From NCBI RefSeq assembly GCF_000016385.1, contig NC_009376.1, positions 1,178,001 to 1,242,000 on the forward strand: DNA of 64,000 nucleotides. Direction: 5' to 3'. Numbering within the stretch: the first letter of the stretch is position 1; each line of letters begins with the position of its first letter. This document shows positions 52,210-60,943 of the stretch, piece by piece. Source of the stretch: Pyrobaculum arsenaticum DSM 13514 (GTDB lineage: Archaea > Thermoproteota > Thermoprotei > Thermoproteales > Thermoproteaceae). The position numbers were made by a program, and so were the translations under genes. The notes below the pieces were generated by a model that did not search any database, was not told where the DNA came from, and saw only the letters and a list, made by a program, of their open reading frames with translations.

Positions 52210-55025
52210 TTATAAAGTTTTGTATCGTCGAGTCCCCCTTGTAGATTTGCCTTTTTCTCTGCGAAGCTCGTTGCCCCTCCTCCGTATTTCTATCGCCCAT
52301 TCCAGTAGCGATGCGTCGTATTGGGCCATGGCGAGTGGGTTGTCGAAGGAGGGGGTCACCGTGCCGCGCCCTCTCGCCCTGTCGATTATCCTATTCTTCT
52401 CCTCCTCGTCTCCTTCACGAACCGCGACGGCTATCAACGCGGCGGCTCTGTATAGCGCATTGATCCTCACGCTGGCGCGAATTGTATTCTCTTCGCCCAC
52501 CCCCCACGCCACTGTGTTCCTGTTCCTTGTCGCCTATCTTGTACCTGATGGTTACCCTCGGCCGGCAGAGCTCGGCCGGCCGGTTGCAGGTATTGTCCTT
52601 GTCCTTGAACTGCACCTACTCCACCTTGAAGCCGGTGATCTCCACCGTGATGCCCTTTTCTTCCAGCGTCATCTTCTTCCCAACGGCGTTTTTGGTGCCG
52701 GCCATCAACACCGGCCTTATCTTCTCTTCGAAGTACTGCCTAATGCCCAGCCTCTCGGCCGCCTCAAGCAGTTGGTCCAGAGCCGCCTTCGCCCTCGCAT
52801 CGCCGATCTTGGCCCTCCACGCAATCGTCCACAGCGCCTCGGGCACTGTGAGGCAGATAACGCCTTGTCCGCTGTACACAGTGTAGTCCCTACCCTCCTC
52901 CAGGCCGGCCTTCTTAAACACCTCAAGCGCCTTTCCCAAGTCCTCCTTGGGGTTCTTTACGCGGATGTAGCCGCCGCCCTTAGCCCTCTTGACGGTGTAG
53001 TCCTCCCCCTCCCTTAGCCCAGCGGTTTTAAGCGCCACCATGGCCTTGTCGAAAGCACCAGCCTTGAGCCAGATGTCGCCTCTGCCCTTATCGTCCCACG
53101 TCGCCGCGAAGTCCGCGTCCTTCGCGAGGCCGAGTTCCTCGAGGGCTTTCACCGCCTCCTCGAACTGGCCCCGGTCTGCTGGCTGATAGAGGATTAATAC
53201 CGTTTTCAGAGCCTTCTTCTCATCGTCCTTCCATACCGGCGCCACGCAGAACTCCACCCCGGCGATCTCCACGGCGTTGGGACCTGCGGACAGTCTCGCC
53301 GCCTTCCTCTCCGCTTGCTCCCCCGTCAGAATGCCCTTCTCCTTTGCCTTGGCGATGAATGCCTCCAGCGCTGCCTTGAACTCCGGGTGCTCCACGGCCG
53401 ACAGCTGGTTGGAGTACAGAGTCGCACACCACCGCTCGCCGATAGGCCTAGCCTCGACCTCAGCCCCCCACCCCCTCAGCATAGACGCCAAGATCTCGGC
53501 CTTCTCGCGAGAGCCCATGAACGCGGCGCGTAATTCCTTGCCCGTGGGGGTCTCTTGCACATACACGTTTAGGCTTGTGATTTCGACTTAACTACCGCCA
53601 GCCTCCCTCACATACCGCATCCTGAGCACCGGCTTCTCTCCGCTCTCGTCAATCCCCCAGCGGATCTTTACGTCCTTAAAGGCCTCTCTCACCGTTTCTA
53701 ACATTTCTTCGGCCTTAATAAACCCTGCATCCCAGAGGTTCCTCCCGATCTCGTCGACGTATTTATCGTAGAGGCGCCACACCGGCACCCCTCCCAGCGC
53801 GAAGAGGAGACCGGCTCCTGCGGGTCGAAGGCTAGGCGCATGCGACCCTCTCCGACGTACACACTCGGCGTGATGTCCACGCCGTATTTCTTGAAGACGG
53901 GGCGGTACTTCTCGGCCACGGCCAGCCAAAGCGCCAGTTTGTGGAATCTATCGTGAGGCAACTCGTCCGAATCGAACTCGCCTAATATCAAGTATACCTT
54001 ATGCGGGTAAACCGAGCCGTCGCCGAATATCGCCGCCGTGAAGAACTGGGCGAATTCGGCCTCTGAGGCGTCTCTCAGCAATAAATCCATTAACGGGTAG
54101 TAGACGCGGCCGTATGCTGAGTGCTCCGCCTGGTCTATCCTCCTAGCCGCCTCCAAGCTCAGAATCTCCTCAGCCGCCTTCTTGATCCTCGCGGCGATCG
54201 GGCCGGCCTCTATAATTTTCAGCAGGCGGCCCCTTTCCTTTTGTCGATCCTCCCCCTTTTGTACAGCTCCTCCACGAGGGCCCTAACCGCGTTCTGCCAT
54301 CCGGGGTGGCTAACTGCGGCGATGGAGCTCGTAGACAGCTCCACTAGTTACTCCCCGCCGTGCTCTCTAAGCTTTACGTCTGCCCCCAAGGCGTTGAGTA
54401 TAGAGGCAAGGCGCTCGGCCTTCTCCTTATCGCCGTTGAAAACTGCGCGTAGACCCTCGCCGTCCCATTTGATAACTATGCGGGCTATCTCGTCCCCCCC
54501 TCTCGTCTCTAGGCCTCGCCTCCAGCCACTGCTCCGCGCCGGGCGGGCCGCGCAAGACGTGCTCCACCTCGACGTTCTTCGCGCGCTCCTCCGCGCCACC
54601 AGCCGATGCGCTGACAGCTGGATGCGAGGAGATCCCCGCCCTCCTCCAGAAGCTTATCGACGAGCGCCCCAACGGCGCTCCTCGCTCCCTCCGGCCTAGC
54701 CAAGTTCTTCTCCACACCCTCCTTCGACGCGTCGAGGGTCTTCACGACGCCCAGCCCTCATCCCATCGGCCGTCCCGCGGTAACGTTGATATAGCCCGGT
54801 GCTGTAGCCGTGGTAGTAGACCTTGAACCCCGCTCCGGTGACAGTCCCTACGTCTTCGGCCTTCACCCCCTCCTGCCTGCGGCCTTGTACAAAGCGGCTT
54901 GGAAGAGCGAGGTAATATTCGCCTTCACAGTACTTCCTAGGACAGACGCGTCCGTCGCAAGCCAGCCCAAGACGAAGCCGTCCTTGATGTCCTCCTCCCT
55001 CCCCGCCCCCTTCACGCCTTGAAGT
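52210..55025 (-). pseudogene. Decayed PaREP2b-type repeat gene
   Basis: One gene-length stretch reads leftward as a PaREP2b-like protein when frames are stitched: DIKDGFVLGWLATDASVLG at 54920-54985, KAEDVGTVTGAGFKVYYHG, a LARPEGARSAVGALVDKLLEE block, SIAAVSHPGWQNAVRALVEE, YGRVYYPLMDLLLRDASEAE, the 316-codon open piece at 52616-53566 (GKELRAAFMGSREKAEILAS onward), and PRVTIRYKIGDKEQE near the end. Lesions include in-frame stops at 53588-53590 (TAA), just before 54346 (TAA) and 52616-52618 (TAG), plus frameshifts near 54240, 53810, and 52510. PaREP2 families are multicopy elements of unknown function in Pyrobaculum. The decay ends inside the TATA element of flpA. Confidence 0.7.
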
Positions 55026-55054
55026 AGTTTTTAAAATAACGCCGTGTTAAGAGC

Positions 55055-55780
55055 GTGCGTATTTTTAGAATTTTAGAGGACGCAGAGAGGAGGCTGAAGA
55101 GAATCGAGACGTCGGGAGATGAAGACGTATTGCGATGGAATATACACGCCGCAATTCAAGACATATTGGACGTACTGGCGATTATCTTCTCGGAGGAGGG
55201 CTGGAAAAAACCTCCCTCCTACAGCAAATTAGCCCGCGAGGCTGAAGAGCGCGGCGTTATTCCAGAGGGATTAGTCCCATTTGCAAAAGTAAGAAACGCA
55301 TTGGCTCACGCGTATAGGGAAATAGACGAGAAAGAGTTAACTGCGCTGAGAGTGAGGGTTCTGGAGAAATTGCCTCTGTTCTTGTCGGCGCTTCGCTCTT
55401 ATGTGTCGGCTAGGGGTATAGATCCCGTTGTGGAGTGGAGTTCTTTAGCTCACGTGTTTAAACGTTGGGGTGTTAAATTTGCATATCTCTTCGGCTCAAG
55501 GGCGAGGGGGCTTGAGAGAGAGGACAGCGATTGGGACGTCGCTGTGTATTTTGGTAGGGAGGTGACTATAATAGAAGAGGCCGAGCTGGGGGCAGAGCTC
55601 TCCAAGTGGCTGGAGGCAGAGGTAGATGTGGTGGCCTTAGACAATGCGCCTCTTGACCTGATATACATAGTGTTGAGAGACGGAGTTGTGATATACTCAG
55701 AAGACGAAAAGTTGCGAAAGCAGTGGGAAATTGAGACTTACCTGGAGTATTTAGACTACGCCAGTGATTACCTCGAATAG
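55055..55780 (+). CDS. HEPN-MNT fusion protein (HepT/MntA type)
   Basis: A 241-residue protein joining both halves of a HepT/MntA toxin-antitoxin pair. Residues 1-120 form a HEPN domain with the Rx4HxY motif RNALAHAY (R80, H85, Y87), the RNase active site and AMP-accepting tyrosine of HepT. Residues 125-241 form a minimal nucleotidyltransferase with GSRARGLEREDSDWD (G147, S148, D159, D161), exactly the GSx10DxD motif of MntA. In known systems the two are separate genes, and MntA silences HepT by AMP-ylating the tyrosine. Here both are in one chain. GTG start, TTTTTAAAA about 23 bases upstream. Confidence 0.85.
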   Translation: MRIFRILEDAERRLKRIETSGDEDVLRWNIHAAIQDILDVLAIIFSEEGWKKPPSYSKLAREAEERGVIPEGLVPFAKVRNALAHAYREIDEKELTALRVRVLEKLPLFLSALRSYVSARGIDPVVEWSSLAHVFKRWGVKFAYLFGSRARGLEREDSDWDVAVYFGREVTIIEEAELGAELSKWLEAEVDVVALDNAPLDLIYIVLRDGVVIYSEDEKLRKQWEIETYLEYLDYASDYLE

Positions 55781-56245
55781 AGGCCCACAGCGCGGCGAGT
55801 ATTCGCTGAAATGCACGCCTCTGGGCGGCTTGCGGAATTGTAGATACACCTCTACTGGCCTTTGTGAGAGGGCTAACAACTGGACGTCTTGAAGCAACCT
55901 GGGGGGCCTCGCCGCGTCTTCAACTCTAAGCACGACGGCTCCTCTGTACAAGGAGAGCCTCATTGCGAGGAAGCGCTCTAGAGACATGTGAAGCCACTCC
56001 CCGGGGTTTTCATAAGGCGTCGTGTCTCCAACCTCCGGCGGCGATGATGGGTAGAGCCTCACCTTGGGATACCCCACCCTGCCGACAAATACGGAAGGGG
56101 GGCTGGAGCCGTACAGCTCCTTAGGCGGCGGCTGTCTAAATGGCGCCGCGGCTTGCCTCACCAACAACGGGCAGTAAGACAACCCGCAGAGATAACGCCC
56201 GCCGCGGAGCTGAATCAAGCTTGAAAGACACCTACACATTGCCAT
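55751..56245 (-). CDS. Truncated Nre-family DNA-repair protein
   Basis: 164 residues matching the N-terminal part of archaeal NreA/NreB: GGRYLCGLSYCPLLV, LYGSSPPSVFVGRVGYPKV, DTTPYENPGEWLHMSLERFL and RKPPRGVHFSEYSP. Full Nre proteins are about 400 residues, with a C-terminal PCNA-binding peptide; here the frame stops at 55751, 30 bases inside the end of the HEPN-MNT gene, and nothing resembling the rest follows. It is probably a remnant left when that gene arrived, and its activity is doubtful. Confidence 0.65.
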   Translation of the reverse strand: MAMCRCLSSLIQLRGGRYLCGLSYCPLLVRQAAAPFRQPPPKELYGSSPPSVFVGRVGYPKVRLYPSSPPEVGDTTPYENPGEWLHMSLERFLAMRLSLYRGAVVLRVEDAARPPRLLQDVQLLALSQRPVEVYLQFRKPPRGVHFSEYSPRCGPLFEVITGVV

Positions 56246-56418
56246 GAAGTGTCTCAGGGTAGAATTTGAGTTTACCGAGAAACTCGAGTAAGATGTGGAA
56301 ATCTTGAAAAATTACATTGAATGTAAGCTAAAACTTATACCTAAGTCTCCGCCGGATTTCATTGTATATGATTGTTAATCCTCCCTTTTTTCCCTCTCCG
56401 CGCCGCTCTGCACGCTGA

Positions 56419-56536
56419 CCTGACTCGTCTGCCTGAGGGAAAATTTCACCGGTCAGGCGGATTGTCAGGATCCTGGGCCCAGGAGCCTGACTGGCGGCCT
56501 GACCGGTGGAAAATCGCGTCAGGCTAGTCTGTCAAG
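56419..56536. repeat. Symmetric array of eight CCTGA/TCAGG sites
   Basis: Five-base sites occur with centres at 56421 and 56434 (CCTGA), 56455 and 56467 (TCAGG), 56488 and 56500 (CCTGA), 56521 (TCAGG) and 56534 (TCAAG, one mismatch). Spacings are 13, 21, 12, 21, 12, 21 and 13 bases. The whole is symmetric about 56477.5, the centre of the palindrome CCTGGGCCCAGG (56472-56483). Longer arms TTTCACCGGTCAGGC (56444-56458) and GCCTGACCGGTGGAAA (56497-56512) pair almost perfectly. It looks like a protein-binding platform or a large cruciform, upstream of the winged-helix gene at 56604. Confidence 0.7.
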
Positions 56537-56583
56537 CCGGCGTGCATCTCCTTTACATGCTTCAACCCCGGCAATCATAGCTT

Positions 56584-56595
56584 CTACGCGCGTAG
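56584..56595. promoter_or_regulatory. Palindrome next to the start of the winged-helix gene
   Basis: CTACGCGCGTAG is a perfect 12-base palindrome, eight bases before the ATG at 56604. It lies where RNA polymerase starts on a leaderless gene, so an operator for self-repression is plausible. Confidence 0.35.
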
Positions 56596-56603
56596 GAGCG
56601 GTC

Positions 56604-56894
56604 ATGATGGGTATACAGCCAGTACGCTTCAGCCCCGTCGGCGAGTACCTGCGCCTAGTCGTAATGCAGAGGCTGGCAAGAGGCCCAGCGCCGGTGGAGG
56701 AGCTGGACAAGCTGGCGAGGGAGGCCGTGGAGAAGACGGGGATAAGGTACGACTGGAGGGTTTGGCCAGAGCTACTGAAACGGGAGGTGGTGGTGAAAGA
56801 TGGTGTGGCGGAGCTCACCAAAGAGGGCAGGTGGATCTACGAACAGACGAGGGAGGAGGTGGCTGAGTATTTGAGAAAGTTCTGGATAGAGTAA
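56604..56894 (+). CDS. Small winged-helix-like DNA-binding protein
   Basis: A 96-residue protein, almost entirely one winged-helix unit: EYLRLVVMQRLARGPAPVEEL (first helices), VWPELLKREVVVKDGVAELT (recognition helix and wing) and a C-terminal helix TREEVAEYLRKFW. It is likely a dimeric regulator. It lies directly downstream of the symmetric repeat array and the palindrome, which are its most likely binding sites; that is inference. A second ATG at 56607 is equally possible. Confidence 0.6.
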   Translation: MMGIQPVRFSPVGEYLRLVVMQRLARGPAPVEELDKLAREAVEKTGIRYDWRVWPELLKREVVVKDGVAELTKEGRWIYEQTREEVAEYLRKFWIE

Positions 56895-56980
56895 CCCCCT
56901 CTTTTTTGCTGTTCAGCAACTTTCAATTGCACATTTGCGCAAACAGAGACATGAAGTACTGAACTCTCCGCCTTAGGCGT

Positions 56981-57379
56981 ATGGTAATGGAGATTCCGCC
57001 GGAGCAACTAAACCGCTTTGTGGAGGTGCAACAACAATTCCGGAGGTGGGCCACGGAGTAGTACCTCAGCGGATTCAAGGCGCCGATGCCGGAACAAAAC
57101 TCGCTGAAGTACTTCGCCGAGAAGCTGAGGTTTGTGTTGAAGCTCATTCCCGTGAATGGGCTTAAGAATGAGTGGAAAGTGCCGCTACCTTTTGACGCCC
57201 AGCTGAGACTGGCTGACGAGAGGGACATGAGCCGCTGCGTCTTTGTGGACTTGCCGAGGAGGGAAGTGCGCATCAGGAAGTGGGGCGGCGGAACCATCGT
57301 CATAAAGCTGAAAGAGAGTGATGTCAGGTGGATCTTGGAGAGGGTCAATGAAGGGGGGTACAGGCGCCGCCGGGGGTAA
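56981..57379 (+). pseudogene. Probable N-terminal fragment of a TnpB-like (IS605 OrfB) protein
   Basis: Stitching through an in-frame TAG at 57059-57061 gives one frame: VMEIPPEQLNRFVEVQQQFR, stop, then LSGFKAPMPEQNSLKYFAEK on to WILERVNEGGYRRRRG and a stop at 57377-57379. The first part has the look of the N-terminus of TnpB-type proteins, but the RuvC motifs of the rest are missing. I hold the family call loosely. The frame is open upstream to about 56960. Confidence 0.4.
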
Positions 57380-57888
57380 TGATAGAGGACATCTCCCCAA
57401 GGCCTGAGAGAGTAGAGATGAACAAGACAAGTCTCTACCTCTATTTAACCCGGCGACGTGAAAGTCGCTTATTTACACTTACAGTCACGCCGTCCCCCTC
57501 GCCGCCTCCCTCCACGACTCCGACGCCGACATCTCTGCCCACAACAGCAACGCCTCCGCCGTCAACTGCCACTTCGACCCAGCCACATGCCCCGGGGACG
57601 GAGTTTTTAATTGCCGCCGCGTTAATTGTAGTCGCGGCAATTACAGCTTCATTACTGTTTAGGAAAAGGGGGAGGGGCGACTGCGCCGATTTAAACGAAA
57701 CTGATAAGGCAATAATCAACGCGCTAATTGACAGGGGAGGCGTCGCCGAAAGGACAGAGCTCCAAGAGGCGCTGGACCTCCCGAAAACCACTCTCCACAG
57801 ACATCTACACAAACTGGCAAAATACGGCTATATAAAGCTGGAACAATTAGGCGGCAGGCAGAGAGTAAAGCTACTCAGGAAGTGCTAG
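57379..57888 (+). CDS. Membrane-bound HTH regulator, probably N-terminally truncated
   Basis: A Ser/Thr/Pro-rich outer stretch (TVTPSPSPPPSTTPTPTSLP onward) leads to one transmembrane helix (FLIAAALIVVAAITASLLF), a basic stop-transfer, and a C-terminal winged-helix HTH (NETDKAIINALIDRGGVAER, TELQEALDLPKTTLHRHLHK). This type is common in crenarchaea, where an N-terminal signal peptide and outer domain normally precede it. Here it begins right at the end of the TnpB-like fragment with no promoter, so the front half may have been lost. ATG at 57418 is an alternative start. Confidence 0.6.
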   Translation: MIEDISPRPERVEMNKTSLYLYLTRRRESRLFTLTVTPSPSPPPSTTPTPTSLPTTATPPPSTATSTQPHAPGTEFLIAAALIVVAAITASLLFRKRGRGDCADLNETDKAIINALIDRGGVAERTELQEALDLPKTTLHRHLHKLAKYGYIKLEQLGGRQRVKLLRKC

Positions 57889-58104
57889 ACGCGCGGGTAA
57901 ATGGAAACAACGTCCTTGCCCCCATGAGGCAATACCTCCTTATCTGTCGTCTAGAGTAAAGAGCATGGCTCTCCTCCTCAAGGCAACTACGATGTACAAC
58001 GGAAGTATTAAACGCAGGTTAGGCGAGATATAAAGGTGGCAGTTAGCGTCTCGTGGCGACTTTCGCCAAGCCCTCAACGGCTTCTTCTAGCGCCGGCGTC
58101 GGGC
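57889..58104. other. Intergenic region
   Basis: No gene found. GAGATATAAAGG near 58026 is a good TATA-like element on the + strand with only a 12-codon frame after it. On the other strand a short tail EEAVEGLAKVATRR followed by a stop reads like the end of a decayed gene. Confidence 0.3.
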
Positions 58105-59985
58105 TTAGTTAATTTCTAAATACGCCCAGATATCACTTGTAATACCGGGCGCCTTGTACCCGCCCACTGCCACTAAACCCCTCTTTTGCCCCAGGTAGAA
58201 ACCAAGGTTTATCCCCGCCGGCTGGTAAACATCCTCCCAGCCTACGTGGATGTATGTGGCGTTTGGAGTCACAACATACCACGTTGATGAGGTTTTCATA
58301 AGGTAAGAAACTACCACATGGGGGAATACTACTTGGCGTTTGGCGGTCACATCGACTATGTTAGGCAGGCCGCTGAGCCACGACAAAAACGCCTTAAACG
58401 GGTCTGAAAAGCTGGCCTCATATACCATAGCCGGAATGCCCCTAAACACTGCCGACCGCGATCTATGCGCGAGACCCTCTGGGCCAGCTGACGGAATGTC
58501 GTTATCAGGCAAGTAATGCTTAATTTCATGGAACCCCGGCCTAAGCGGGATAGCGCCCTTCGGAGTGACTATTGGCTTAATGGCCGTCCTGATCTTGACT
58601 TCAACGTCGTCGCCTAAAAACCGAAGCGGTGTAATGTCAATCTCCACGAAGGCGTTGGCCACAAGCACAGCGGTCATGTGACTGATGTATTCCCACTCCC
58701 ACAACCGTCTTGGCTCTATTATTTTACGGCCTTGCGCATAAAGCTCGTATACAGTTAGGCGGGAACCTGCGGGGAGGGGGCCAATGGATATGTCCTCGCC
58801 GTCAATATAAGCCGTGGGGATGAAGCCGGTGAATTCGCTGTTGGCTGTGTGATAAACGGCGCATCCCGACCCATCTCTGTGTGAATAGTTAAAAGTTATC
58901 TGGCCGGCCCAGTAGGAGCCCACATAGACATTCGTCCTCACTACGTCCGTTGTATTGCGCGAACAGATCCTAACACTAAGCCACACTCTCAGCGCCTCAG
59001 TGCCTGTAATGCCTCCTGGCGGGAGGCGTATTGGCAAAGCCGCGTAGCCCCCGGCGACGGCAAGGGCAAACTCGGGATACCCGCTCTTAGACGCAATGCC
59101 CGCTATCCACCTCCCGTGAAGTCCCGGCGGAGCGGCTGAGGCGCCCACCACGTCTAAGTCCACCACCGCGGGATAGGGGTTGTCGTTTTTAACAGTCATG
59201 TACAAGCTCGCCTCACTCAACGCCCCACGGCCTATTGATATTAAAAGTACTGGGTAATAGGGACTTTTCCCGTCTACTACATATATCACTACGCCCTCTT
59301 TGTACACCGTGCCGTTTTTAGGGGAATACAATTTATAGTATAGTGTATAACGCCCTGGCCGAGTTGCGTTTGAAAAGACGAGCCACACGTGGCTCGTGGC
59401 GCCAATGAGGTCAACAGTAGTAAACCTCACTCCGCGGGGCGGCATCTCGGCGTTTGACAAGGCTTTTCTCCTGTACCAGCCCAAGTACGCCTCGGCAACT
59501 TGATTGCCGCCGGCTTTCCCCACTACATGCCCCACCTTTGCCACGCTCACGGAGACAGGCCTTGGGCTGACCACAGGCGTGGGGGGCAAATCTAGGGGCG
59601 GCTTGCTGGTTACCAACACGTATGCGCCGTCTATAATATAAAGCTTGCCGCCTCTGTCTCTGCCTGGCGGCGGCGCGGACGCGTTAGGTACTGAAATGCA
59701 AATTACAGTGTTGTTTTCTAGTCTATCCGGCAGTATATACGACGTGTACGCATAGCGCTCCAAACCGCCTATGCCAAAAACCAGCGGGATCTTTACAACT
59801 GCCTTAGCCTCAACCCGGTAGGGGAGGGAAATAGGCCCGTCTCCGAGCCACGCCAAGAAGGCGATCTCGGTAGCTCCCCTTCCCGCGATCCCCAAGTCCA
59901 CGGCCCTTAGACATACCTCCCTCAGTTCCACGGCAGAGGCCGCCACGGCGGCGGCCAGCAAGGCCAAGTAGAAAATAAATCTCAT
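58105..59985 (-). CDS. Secreted or surface protein of unknown function
   Basis: A 626-residue protein with an N-terminal signal peptide (FIFYLALLAAAVAASAV) and a beta-rich body with many NxT/NxS sequons (SNATRP, NYSHRD, TPNATYI). There is no C-terminal anchor, no Ig-repeat periodicity and no known domain I recognise. ATTTAAAAAG (reverse strand, about 60003-60012) supports the ATG at 59985. The preceding membrane-protein gene ends 28 bases upstream, so the two may work together. Confidence 0.6.
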   Translation of the reverse strand: MRFIFYLALLAAAVAASAVELREVCLRAVDLGIAGRGATEIAFLAWLGDGPISLPYRVEAKAVVKIPLVFGIGGLERYAYTSYILPDRLENNTVICISVPNASAPPPGRDRGGKLYIIDGAYVLVTSKPPLDLPPTPVVSPRPVSVSVAKVGHVVGKAGGNQVAEAYLGWYRRKALSNAEMPPRGVRFTTVDLIGATSHVWLVFSNATRPGRYTLYYKLYSPKNGTVYKEGVVIYVVDGKSPYYPVLLISIGRGALSEASLYMTVKNDNPYPAVVDLDVVGASAAPPGLHGRWIAGIASKSGYPEFALAVAGGYAALPIRLPPGGITGTEALRVWLSVRICSRNTTDVVRTNVYVGSYWAGQITFNYSHRDGSGCAVYHTANSEFTGFIPTAYIDGEDISIGPLPAGSRLTVYELYAQGRKIIEPRRLWEWEYISHMTAVLVANAFVEIDITPLRFLGDDVEVKIRTAIKPIVTPKGAIPLRPGFHEIKHYLPDNDIPSAGPEGLAHRSRSAVFRGIPAMVYEASFSDPFKAFLSWLSGLPNIVDVTAKRQVVFPHVVVSYLMKTSSTWYVVTPNATYIHVGWEDVYQPAGINLGFYLGQKRGLVAVGGYKAPGITSDIWAYLEIN

Positions 59986-60013
59986 ATCCGAAAAAGATCG
60001 CTTTTTAAATTAC

Positions 60014-60610
60014 TCAGCGCATAACTGCCGCATGCCCTCTACTTGCTCTCCCAAATCCCCTCAAGAGGGCCCTCGCCATGGCGCGAAGCCTCGCCGCTGA
60101 GATCAAGTCTGGCTTTACCAAACGACCGAAGACCCAGTGCAGTGCCCAGTAGTAGAAAAAGTAAAGAGGCGCGTGGGCGGGGTCAGGCACGTCCTCCCTC
60201 TCCACGAGGTAAGGCATAAATTGCGAAACTAGGACTAGAACGTTAGTGAGTGAGACGTAAAGGACGAGATATAGCAAAAGCGAGAAAAGCCTCTTGGACC
60301 CGCTTCTCAAAGCTAGTGCTAAGAAAAAGCCTCCAATATATGCTAACAGGGCGCCCAGCGCGGGGTTGATTAGTGCCGATATTAAAAGAGAACTTGCCAA
60401 AAAGGCCCATCCCCATAGAGTATATAGGCCGAAGAAGGCGGTGTGGTAAGAAGCGGCGCCTATTGAAAAGAGCGGGGGGTAAAATAAGGGGTTGTATAAG
60501 TAAAGGGGTAGGTTTAATAAATACAGTAACAAGGCGGATGCGGCGGCCCTAGGGAAATGTGCAGTTCCTCCGTACAACAGTAAGTTTTTTATGTCACGAG
60601 CAGTGGGCAT
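60014..60610 (-). CDS. Multi-spanning membrane protein
   Basis: 198 residues from the ATG at 60610, with about four or five hydrophobic segments (LLLYLLNLPLYLYNPLF, WGWAFLASSLLISALINPAL, LGALLAYIGGFFLALAL, LFSLLLYLVLYVSLTNVLVL) and a basic C-terminus (ARALLRGFGRASRGH). The ATG is chosen because GATATATTTTAC lies about 23 bases upstream; a TTG at 60685 would give 25 more residues with poorer promoter spacing. No family recognised. Confidence 0.6.
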   Translation of the reverse strand: MPTARDIKNLLLYGGTAHFPRAAASALLLYLLNLPLYLYNPLFYPPLFSIGAASYHTAFFGLYTLWGWAFLASSLLISALINPALGALLAYIGGFFLALALRSGSKRLFSLLLYLVLYVSLTNVLVLVSQFMPYLVEREDVPDPAHAPLYFFYYWALHWVFGRLVKPDLISAARLRAMARALLRGFGRASRGHAAVMR

Positions 60611-60943
60611 TGGTATTAGAAATTTAGTAAAATATATCGGAAGGGCCGGATTGTTAATTATGTCGTCAAACAGAACTAGCGTCAACCTTTATCGATTGTA
60701 ATATTTGTCTATACCGCTATCTCCCGAGCCGTAGTGGGTATGCGCCGTCTGCTGTTACAGCTCTGTGGGCGCAACGCCTGGCCTCTTACAACTGAAATGC
60801 CCCTTATTTTAAGCGTAAGTTTCGAGCCATTCTTGCGATAAGCCCTTTTTAAACCAAAGGTTGTTGCGCTTTAGGGCAAGCCGAGTGATAGGCCTTGGCC
60901 GCTCTTCCGAAAGCGGTGAGATAGGGCGAATACGAGGGGTTGA

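Noticed and set aside
52616..52618. Programmed amber readthrough (for example pyrrolysine)
   Set aside because: The stretch also has TAA stops and frameshifts, so ordinary decay explains the TAG.
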